Shown here: piece by piece, positions 46,718-52,158 of the stretch
Numbering within the stretch: position 1 is the first letter of the stretch
How the letters are laid out: each line of letters opens with the position of its first letter
Origin: an uncultured Pseudomonadota bacterium
GTDB taxonomy: Bacteria > Myxococcota_A > UBA796 > SXON01
Direction: 5' to 3'
Length of the DNA: 52,158 nucleotides
NCBI GenBank assembly: GCA_903921785.1
Contig: CAIXRH010000221.1
Location: 1 to 52,158 of the forward strand
Position numbers and translations under genes: made by a program
The notes under the pieces: model-generated
Seen by the model: the letters and a program-made list of their open reading frames with translations, nothing else
What the model was told of the DNA's origin: nothing
Database searches by the model: none

Positions 46718-46785
46718 CCGCCGACGCGGGTCATGGCTCGCGACGTTGGAGAAGGGCCGGGAGGGGGAACCCAAATTGTCCCTTC
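46718..46785 (+). repeat. Dispersed repeat A, copy 2, after the ctpA operon
   Basis: The core CCCGCCGACGCGGGTCATGG, then CTCGCGA and GGGCCGGGAGGG, matches copies at 17491 and 40861. GAAGGG (46751-46756) can pair with CCCTTC (46780-46785). It lies in the 143 bp between the convergent ctpA and bioF stops and could serve as a terminator, though there is no T-run. Confidence 0.7.
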
Positions 46786-46795
46786 CATCCACGCG

Positions 46796-47884
46796 CTACC
46801 CGCGAATCGCCGCCGCTACCGCCTCCGCGCACCGGTCGAGCTGCTCCGCCGAATGTTCGCTGCTCACCGTGAGGCGGAGCCGCTCCTGGCCCCTCGCCAC
46901 CGTGGGGTAGCGGATGCCCGGCGCGTAGATCCCAGCCGCGAACAAGCGTTCGGCCGCCTCCATCGTCCGGTCCCCGGCGGGCACGGGGACGATGTGGGTG
47001 CTGCCGAGCGTGGGCACGCCCAGCATCGCGAGCGCACCACGCAGCCGGGCGGTGTTCGCGGCGAGGCGTTCCCGGCGTTCGTCCGTGGCGCGGCGGAGGC
47101 CTTCCAGCGCCGCCCACGCCACCGGCTCCGGCATCCCGGTGGTGTAGACGAAGCTGCGGGCGCCGCTGACCAGGAGCGGGCGCAGCTCCGGCGGGCCGAT
47201 GACGAAGGCCCCGGCGGCGCCATAGGCCTTGCCGAGCGTGCCCACCACGAAGTCGGGGGTGATCCCCTGGATCGGAGCGATACCCCGGCCCCCGGGGCCC
47301 ATCGCCCCCACCGCATGCGCTTCGTCCACCGCGAGCCAATGCGCGCCGGTCCACGCCGGCAGGTCGGCGACGTCGCCGTCCATCGAGAAGACACTCTCGG
47401 TCACCGCGAGGTGCAGCGACGCGGGGAGCAGGTCCGGGCGCCCGTGGGGGACCACGTGGCGGTCGGCGCGGCTCAACCGGAGCCCGTCGATGATCGAGGC
47501 GTGGTTGAGCGCGTCGCTGGCCACGACATCGCGGGCGGCGGCGATGGTGGTGAGCAGCCCGAGGTTCGCCTGGAAGCCGGTGGGGAACAGCGTCGCCGGC
47601 CGACCGAAGCGCTCACTGAGCGCCTCCTCCAGCGCGTCGTGAGCCGGACGGTTCCCGCTCACCAGCCGGGCGGCGCCAGCTCCGCCACCCCGGGCGAACG
47701 CGGCGCGGACGTCGGGATCCCAGGCGAGGCCGAGGTAGTCGTTGCTGCAGAAAACGACGCGGTCTTCGCCGTCCACCCGGGCGGTGGTGGCGGAGGTGGG
47801 CTCCACCCGGCGGAGGCGCCGGCGCAGGCCGGCTTCGTCGAGGGCGCGCACCCGCGCCGCGAGGCGGGCGTAGCGCTCGGACAC
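46796..47884 (-). CDS. bioF: 8-amino-7-oxononanoate synthase
   Basis: This 362-residue PLP enzyme condenses pimeloyl-thioester with alanine in biotin synthesis. Family marks are FCSNDYLGLAWDP, RLVSGNRPAHDALEEAL, DEAHAVGAMGPGGRG near 185-200, and the PLP lysine K219 in GTLGKAYGAAG. The frame is open upstream across the end of bioB; GTG 47884, 2 bp after the bioB stop, gives the family N-terminus. Related aminoketone synthases differ mainly in substrate; the neighbouring bioB makes BioF the best call. The sequence is somewhat shorter than E. coli BioF (384). Confidence 0.9.
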   Translation of the reverse strand: MSERYARLAARVRALDEAGLRRRLRRVEPTSATTARVDGEDRVVFCSNDYLGLAWDPDVRAAFARGGGAGAARLVSGNRPAHDALEEALSERFGRPATLFPTGFQANLGLLTTIAAARDVVASDALNHASIIDGLRLSRADRHVVPHGRPDLLPASLHLAVTESVFSMDGDVADLPAWTGAHWLAVDEAHAVGAMGPGGRGIAPIQGITPDFVVGTLGKAYGAAGAFVIGPPELRPLLVSGARSFVYTTGMPEPVAWAALEGLRRATDERRERLAANTARLRGALAMLGVPTLGSTHIVPVPAGDRTMEAAERLFAAGIYAPGIRYPTVARGQERLRLTVSSEHSAEQLDRCAEAVAAAIRG

Positions 47885-47886
47885 GC

Positions 47887-48942
47887 TCAGGCGAGGCCGG
47901 TGGAGTCCGTGCCCTCGGCGCGAACGCTGGGGCGGAGGCTCGCCGAGTGGGGCTTGTGAGGAGGCGGGCGGATGACCAGCCCCTCCTTCTCCAACATGTC
48001 GAGGTCGAGGTCGGCCGCCCGACCGGCGGTGGTGAGGTAGTTCCCCATCATCACGCCGTTGGCGCCCACGCGGAAGATCTCGTCCTGACGCTCGCCGAGG
48101 TTCACCGCGCGGCCGCCGCAGACGATCAGGTCCTTCGTGGGGAGGATCAGGCGGAAGACGGCGATGATCTTGAGGCAATCCTCGGCGCTGAGGTCCTTGC
48201 GGTCCTCGAGCGGGGTGCCGGGGCGGGGGTTGAGGAAGTTGAGGGGGACGCTGTCCACGTCCAACGCGCGGAGCTCCAACGCCAGCTCCACCCGCTGCGC
48301 CCAGCTCTCGCCCATGCCGAAGATCCCGCCGCAGCAGGTGTAGAGCCCGAGCTTCTTGGCGGCCCGCACCGTGTCCACCTCTTCGTCGTAGGTGTGGGTG
48401 CTCACGATGTTGCCGTGGAACGACCGGGCGGTCTCCAGGTTGTGGTGCACCGCCTGGAGCCCCGCATCCTTGAGCTCGGACAACGCCGCTTCGGGCATGA
48501 GCCCGAGGCTGGCGCAGGTCTGCATGCCGGTCTCGGCGCGGATCCGGCCGACCGCGTCCTTCACCACGGCCAGCTCGGCGGGGTTGGTCATCGCGCGGCC
48601 GCTCGCCACCAGCGAGAACTCCCTGACCCCGCAGGCGTGGGCCTCATGGGCCTCGGCCACCATCGAGTCGGCGGACTTCAACGTGTACTTCGGCGCGTCG
48701 GTGTTGAAGTGGGCGCTCTGGGAGCAGAAGCTGCACGCCTCCGCGCACCGGCCCGACTTGGCGTTGGAGATGCCGCAGGTGTTGACGAAGTTCCCCTTGA
48801 TCTCGCGGCGAACGGCGCCGGCGGTCGCAAAGACGGGCGCGAGCGCCTCGCCGGTGAGGGCGGTCATCGCCAGGGCTTCCGCCTCGGTCACCCCTTCGCC
48901 GGCCTCGGCACGGCGGCGGATGTCGGTCCAGTCCAGGTTCAC
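47887..48942 (-). CDS. bioB: Biotin synthase
   Basis: This 351-residue radical-SAM enzyme inserts sulfur into dethiobiotin. The SAM cluster is C66-x3-C70-x2-C73 (CAEACSFCSQS). Other marks are GNFVNTCGISNAKSGRCAEA, the HHNLETARSFH segment, CCGGIFGMGESW, and NFLNPRPGTPLE; C-terminal TKDLIVCGGR holds the conserved Arg of the second cluster. The start is a choice between GTG 48960 and GTG 48942. I prefer 48942, since GGAG lies 5 nt before it and TAGCTC (48963-48968) would otherwise sit only 2 nt from the start. bioF follows after 2 bp. bioA and bioD are not in view. Confidence 0.93.
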   Translation of the reverse strand: MNLDWTDIRRRAEAGEGVTEAEALAMTALTGEALAPVFATAGAVRREIKGNFVNTCGISNAKSGRCAEACSFCSQSAHFNTDAPKYTLKSADSMVAEAHEAHACGVREFSLVASGRAMTNPAELAVVKDAVGRIRAETGMQTCASLGLMPEAALSELKDAGLQAVHHNLETARSFHGNIVSTHTYDEEVDTVRAAKKLGLYTCCGGIFGMGESWAQRVELALELRALDVDSVPLNFLNPRPGTPLEDRKDLSAEDCLKIIAVFRLILPTKDLIVCGGRAVNLGERQDEIFRVGANGVMMGNYLTTAGRAADLDLDMLEKEGLVIRPPPHKPHSASLRPSVRAEGTDSTGLA

Positions 48943-48962
48943 ACGTGCTCCACGGGCCACCC

Positions 48963-48968
48963 GAGCTA
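48963..48968 (-). promoter_or_regulatory. Putative -10 element of bioB-bioF
   Basis: The minus strand reads TAGCTC in CCGGATAGCTCGG, 20 nt before GTG 48942. I see no BirA-like operator palindrome beside it. Confidence 0.35.
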
Positions 48969-49062
48969 TCCGGACCGGGGCGCGGCGGCGAATCTCGGGC
49001 GCGGGGAGCGTGGAGGGCGGTAGTGGGGGCGACCGGGGTGAGCGGCGACCCCCGCGCCGACC

Positions 49063-49461
49063 TCAGCTCGCCTGCAGGTGCGTCTCGAACTCGCGGAGTA
49101 TCTGCGCCGCCGGACCGGTGCGATGCGCGCACAAAAGGCGCTTGTACGAGCGCCAGAGCTCCCCGAGGTACGGGTCGGTCGAGAGCCGGTGTTCGTCAGG
49201 ATCCGGGTCCACGGTGGGGAGCGTGGCGGCGGCGAGCCCCCGGCGGCGGTGCAGCGTGCGCAGGCCGGCGACGAAGTTGCCCGTTGCCTGGGGATCGCCG
49301 CGGCGGCGCAGCTCGTGGAACACCTTCCAGCAGACGCTCTCGGGGAGGCGGTCCGTCGTCTCCGGAGGGGCACGGAGCAGGCGGTTGAGGTGCGGCGTGG
49401 GCGCGGTGAGGTCGACTTCGCTCAACAACGGGAGTACCTCCGAGGCGGGCAACGGTAGCAC
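49063..49461 (-). CDS. Small hypothetical protein, unknown
   Basis: This 132-residue predicted soluble protein is read from GTG 49461. The third codon positions are almost all G or C, the pattern of the real genes here, which supports coding. It has a Leu/Pro-rich start, a central basic helix (WKVFHELRRRGDP), and a C-terminal stretch LGELWRSYKRLLCAHRTGP. I recognise no family. It is divergent from the M16-like gene and shares its promoter patch (TATCTG on the minus strand, 14 nt before GTG). It runs towards bioB with 102 bp between. Confidence 0.55.
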   Translation of the reverse strand: MLPLPASEVLPLLSEVDLTAPTPHLNRLLRAPPETTDRLPESVCWKVFHELRRRGDPQATGNFVAGLRTLHRRRGLAAATLPTVDPDPDEHRLSTDPYLGELWRSYKRLLCAHRTGPAAQILREFETHLQAS

Positions 49462-49475
49462 AAGCGGGCCGCGGG

Positions 49476-49485
49476 CAGATACGGG
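49476..49485. promoter_or_regulatory. Bidirectional -10-like patch for two divergent genes
   Basis: CAGATACGGG is the only AT-rich patch in the 33-bp gap. On the plus strand TACGGG (49480-49485) is 9 nt before ATG 49495; on the minus strand TATCTG (49476-49481) is 14 nt before GTG 49461. This repeats the arrangement seen between nadD and ftsE. Confidence 0.4.
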
Positions 49486-49494
49486 GGCCGGGCG

Positions 49495-50610
49495 ATGTTT
49501 GCGCGTTCCTTGCTGCTGTCGGCGCTCGCCTCCGGGTACTCCGGCTGCGCACCGTACCGCCCGCCGCCCGAGCCCCCGCGCCTGGTGCAGGCGCAGGCGC
49601 CCGCGCGGGTGGTGGAGGCCGAGGGGCCGCCGGCCGTTTCGGTGGTGATCCGGGCGGGGAGCGCCTACGATCCGCCCTCTCGCGAGGGGCTGGCGTTCGT
49701 GTCCGCGCAGGAGCTGGCGGGGCGTGCGGGGGTGGCGGTCGAGGTCGGGCCCGAGCTGGTGCGGTTCACCGCGAGCACCCCCGATCAGGTGGCTGCGCTC
49801 GCCCGGGTTTTTTCGGCGCCCGGTGCGGTCGAGGCGATCGAGCAGGCGCGCGCGCAGGCGTTCGCGGCGCTCGATGGGGGCGACTGCGAGCCCACCGTCG
49901 CCGCCGCGGCCGCCACCTGGGCCCACGTCGGCCACCCCTACGGGCACGCCGTCGCCGGCCGCCGCAGCGTCCTGCCCACCCTCACGCTCGCTGAGATCGA
50001 GGGGTTCCGCGCCCGCCGTTACGTGCGGGACGCGCTGGTCCTCGTCCGCTCCGGTGGCCTCGATCCCGCGCCGCTCTCGCTGGTGGCCGCGCCGGTGATG
50101 TCGCCGCTGGTCACCCCGACGGTGCGCTCCGGCGTTCCCCGCGGCGATCTCCAAGTCAGCGCCCCCGTGGCGACCGGCTGCGAGGCCACCGCGCCGCGCA
50201 AGCCCGCCGCGTGGACGGCGCTCGATGAAGCGAGCTTCCGCGTCGCCGCGCAGCTCGCCGGCGCGTCCCCGCCGCCGCCGTTGGTCGACGCGTTGCCCGT
50301 GCTCATCCACACCTCCCGCCCAACGGGCGACTTCGCCAGCGCCGTCGCCGCGGTGCGGGCCGAGGCCACCCGCCCCCTTCGCCTCGCGGCCGACGTGCTG
50401 CTCGCGCCCGTCCGATCCGCCGCTTCGCCCGCCAGCAAGGCGGTGCTCGCCGCGCTCGACACGCTCACCGAGCCCGGCCTCGTGGCGTGGACGCTCGCCA
50501 CCTTCGGTCCCGACGCCGTGCACGTGCGCGTCGTCCCCGCTGAATCTCCGGGAGGCGGCGCCGTATCAGCCGCCCCCTCTCCCCTTCCCTTCGCGGAGCT
50601 CACCCGATGA
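49495..50610 (+). CDS. Degenerate M16 peptidase-like lipoprotein
   Basis: This 371-residue probable lipoprotein (YSGC, Cys18) resembles the M16 (insulinase/PqqL) family: VSVVIRAGSAYDPPSREGLA at about 49-67 is the usual opening. The stretch HVGHPYGHAVAGRRSVLPTL, then LTLAEIEGFRARRYVRDALVL, matches the HPYG ... L..F....Y.....L middle part. The inverted zinc motif HxxEH is missing: GLAFVSAQEL stands where GLAHxxEH should be (F68, A71, Q72). It is therefore probably inactive as a protease, perhaps a structural or partner subunit; active M16 members often pair with an inactive one. The stop overlaps the LEA-2 gene (ATGA). Confidence 0.75.
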   Translation: MFARSLLLSALASGYSGCAPYRPPPEPPRLVQAQAPARVVEAEGPPAVSVVIRAGSAYDPPSREGLAFVSAQELAGRAGVAVEVGPELVRFTASTPDQVAALARVFSAPGAVEAIEQARAQAFAALDGGDCEPTVAAAAATWAHVGHPYGHAVAGRRSVLPTLTLAEIEGFRARRYVRDALVLVRSGGLDPAPLSLVAAPVMSPLVTPTVRSGVPRGDLQVSAPVATGCEATAPRKPAAWTALDEASFRVAAQLAGASPPPPLVDALPVLIHTSRPTGDFASAVAAVRAEATRPLRLAADVLLAPVRSAASPASKAVLAALDTLTEPGLVAWTLATFGPDAVHVRVVPAESPGGGAVSAAPSPLPFAELTR

Positions 50611-51425
50611 CCCTCCTCCTCCTCCTCACCGGCTGCGGCGTCGGCGGCAGCTCGATCTCCGAGTTCGTCCCCACCGTGAAGTTCAACCGCCTCGAGCTCA
50701 CGGACATCAACTTCGAGGACCTCTCGGTCGACTTCGTGTTCGACGTGCACAACCCCAACCCGGTGGACCTGCCGCTGCAGCGCTTCAGCTACGGCCTCGC
50801 GTTGGCGGACGTGGACATCCTCGACGGCGACAACCCCGATGGAGTGGAGCTGCGCGAGTCGGCCACCAGCGAGATGGTGCTCCCCGTGAGCCTCAACTTC
50901 GCGAACCTCTACGAGCTGGTCACCGCCGAGCGGGGCACGGACGACCTGCCGTTCCGCTTCCAGGGCGGCTTCGGGTGGGACACCGACATCGGCCCGGTGG
51001 ACGTGAACTACGACGAAGAGGGAGACTTCCCTGCGTTGCGGATGCCGAAGATCCAGGTGGGCGACCTCGGGCTCACCAGCGTCGACGGCACCAAGGCCGG
51101 CTTCGCCCTCAACGTGGACATCGACAACGACCACGCCAGCACGCTCGACTTCGCGAACCTGGACTTCAAGGTGAAGTTCGCGGGGGTCTCCGTCGGCGCC
51201 GGCACGCAGGAAGAATTCGGGGCGGTGGAAGGCGCCACCACCAAGACGCTCACCCTCCCCTTCTCGGTCGACTACGTGGACGCGATCGCCGCCGTCTCCG
51301 CCATCGCCTCCGGGGAAAAGCTGAAGGTCGACCTCAAGGCCACCTCCGACGTGACCACCCCCTTCGGCGTCGTGCCCCTCTCGATGGACGAGAACGGCAA
51401 CGTCGACGTGGTGGACAAGCAATAG
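50607..51425 (+). CDS. LEA type 2 (WHy-domain) lipoprotein
   Basis: This 272-residue lipoprotein has its lipobox at LTGC, Cys10, with no basic residue before it. The mature part contains two LEA-2 immunoglobulin-like repeats: about 25-120 (LSVDFVFDVHNPNPVDLPL, the NPN motif) and about 150-245 (GFALNVDIDNDHASTLDF). WHy/LEA-2 domains in bacteria occur in envelope proteins linked to desiccation or stress tolerance, but the role here is unknown. The ATG overlaps the stop of the M16-like gene, so the two envelope proteins are made together. An acidic tail (ENGNVDVVDKQ) ends the protein. Confidence 0.85.
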   Translation: MTLLLLLTGCGVGGSSISEFVPTVKFNRLELTDINFEDLSVDFVFDVHNPNPVDLPLQRFSYGLALADVDILDGDNPDGVELRESATSEMVLPVSLNFANLYELVTAERGTDDLPFRFQGGFGWDTDIGPVDVNYDEEGDFPALRMPKIQVGDLGLTSVDGTKAGFALNVDIDNDHASTLDFANLDFKVKFAGVSVGAGTQEEFGAVEGATTKTLTLPFSVDYVDAIAAVSAIASGEKLKVDLKATSDVTTPFGVVPLSMDENGNVDVVDKQ

Positions 51426-51481
51426 CGGCCGTTCACTCGCGCTTGACGCGCCCGCCTCTTCCGACTCCCGCACGCCGGTGC

Positions 51482-51487
51482 TATCGT
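51482..51487 (+). promoter_or_regulatory. Putative -10 element of the last lipoprotein gene
   Basis: TATCGT lies 20 nt before ATG 51508, with GAGGT as a Shine-Dalgarno between. It is identical in sequence and spacing to the lspA element. Confidence 0.4.
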
Positions 51488-51507
51488 GCGTCGGACCGAG
51501 GTACCCG

Positions 51508-52029
51508 ATGTCGTTGACCCTGCTCCTTGCCCTGGCCTGCGCCCCCACCACGAACGTGATCGGCGGCGATGAAGGCGCCGATACCGCGAACACCGGCGAC
51601 ACCCAGGACACCGGCGCCAACATCGGCGACACCGACACCGGCGACACCCAGGACACCTCCCCCCCGAAGGACGTGAGCGAGGGCGAGTACGTCGGCACCA
51701 TGACCGGCACCCAGGCCAGCGACTGGCAGACGCTGGACTGTTCCGGGGACGCGACCGTGTCCGTCGACGCGGACGGCGCCATCACCGGCACCCTCTCCTG
51801 CGCGTTCGACACCGGCGGTTGGGGCGGTTGGTCCTACGACGGCGACGTGGCCGGCGCCGAGATGGATGGCGACGTCACCGCGAGCTGGACGGTCGACCTG
51901 GGCTACGGCAACCCCTACGTCGCCGAGGGCGTGGGCACCTACGCCGATGGCGCCATGACGATCGACTTCGAGTACGACATGGGCAACTACGGCATGTTCA
52001 CCGGCACGGTCGAGCTCGAGCGCCAGTAG
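51508..52029 (+). CDS. Short acidic lipoprotein, unknown
   Basis: This 173-residue protein has a short signal with lipobox LALAC (Cys11) and no positive charge before it. Residues 19-50 are a low-complexity Asp/Gly/Thr tether built from GDTxDTG units. The mature domain (about 55-173) is beta-rich and Gly/Asp-rich with repeated G-x-M-x-G/D-x strands (GEYVGTMTGTQ, ITGTLSCAFDTG, AGAEMDGDVTASW, YADGAMTIDFEYDMG), which suggests an antiparallel beta sheet or small barrel. Two Cys (in LDCSG and LSCAF) could form a disulfide. I do not recognise the family. Repeat B begins 12 bp after the stop. Confidence 0.75.
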   Translation: MSLTLLLALACAPTTNVIGGDEGADTANTGDTQDTGANIGDTDTGDTQDTSPPKDVSEGEYVGTMTGTQASDWQTLDCSGDATVSVDADGAITGTLSCAFDTGGWGGWSYDGDVAGAEMDGDVTASWTVDLGYGNPYVAEGVGTYADGAMTIDFEYDMGNYGMFTGTVELERQ

Positions 52030-52041
52030 GCAGCCCCCGAG

Positions 52042-52140
52042 GGCGTGCCGGCTCCCGTCGGTCGCCGTCGGCCTCCCTGCGCGGTCAGGCCGGAGGCCTT
52101 CCGTCGCGGCGCTTCGCGCGCCGCGACCGGTGGCGGCCTG
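52042..52140 (+). repeat. Dispersed repeat B, copy 2
   Basis: This is the same element as 8929-9028, in the same orientation relative to the gene before it. The hairpin at 52103-52127 has 10-bp arms GTCGCGGCGC and GCGCCGCGAC identical to those of copy 1, while the 5-nt loop differs (TTCGC against TGCGC). A smaller palindrome AGGCC/GGCCT with loop GGA is at 52087-52099. Confidence 0.8.
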
Positions 52141-52158
52141 CACGCCGACCCCCGCCCG

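Overview
The window is 52 kb of very GC-rich, densely coding bacterial chromosome with no mobile element, prophage, rRNA, tRNA or CRISPR array that I can see. The gene content is that of a diderm (Gram-negative) bacterium: ETF-ubiquinone oxidoreductase, LspA/Lgt, RseP, FtsEX-EnvC, an outer-membrane beta-barrel ending in an aromatic residue, and many lipoproteins. DGD-type (MopE-like) repeat lipoproteins, PEGA, LEA-2 and CotH-kinase proteins and a MYXO-CTERM-like segment suggest Myxococcota or a neighbouring former deltaproteobacterial lineage. That assignment is inference.

Layout. 0-9 kb: ETF-QO (-), then lspA-lgt (+), a 1 kb non-coding stretch holding a tandem array of about 178-bp units, a duplicated-motif membrane protein, recQ and a small membrane protein. 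9-16.3 kb (-): aspS, then a translationally coupled pair made of a PEGA-domain protein and a 1421-residue lipoprotein with 38 Ca/metal-loop repeats. 16.4-18.5 kb (+): amidohydrolase lipoprotein and M55 D-aminopeptidase. 18.5-24 kb (-): a likely operon of an unknown protein, an NDP-forming acyl-CoA synthetase, a FIST sensor and a PAS/Cys-cluster protein. 24-27.3 kb (+): overlapping O-antigen-ligase-like, glycosyltransferase and EamA transporter genes. 27.7-38.3 kb (-): hemerythrin-like, truA, an 818-residue fused surface/outer-membrane protein, a catalytically dead ASADH paralogue, a DUF465 protein, then tsaB-rseP-cdsA-uppS-frr-pyrH. 38.3-42.8 kb: penicillin-acylase-like and CotH-like lipoproteins (divergent), and nadD. 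42.8-46.7 kb (+): ftsE-ftsX-envC-ctpA, every junction overlapping by 4 bp. 46.8-49 kb (-): bioF-bioB. 49-52 kb: a small unknown protein, a degenerate M16 lipoprotein coupled to a LEA-2 lipoprotein, and a short acidic lipoprotein.

Three genome-style patterns cut across the window. (1) Nearly every gene that begins a transcription unit has one TA-containing hexamer (TANNNY-like) in its upstream GC-rich DNA. It lies either 4-9 nt before the start codon with no Shine-Dalgarno sequence (predicted leaderless mRNA), or about 14-22 nt before it, usually with a purine-rich Shine-Dalgarno. (2) Several lipoprotein signal peptides are only 7-10 residues long with no positive charge before the lipobox Cys, and are often followed by Asp/Gly/Thr-rich tethers. 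(3) The few intergenic regions are filled with dispersed palindromic repeats, including two families recognisable at several places in the window.

Most long open frames on the opposite strands are GC-rich shadows and were left out.
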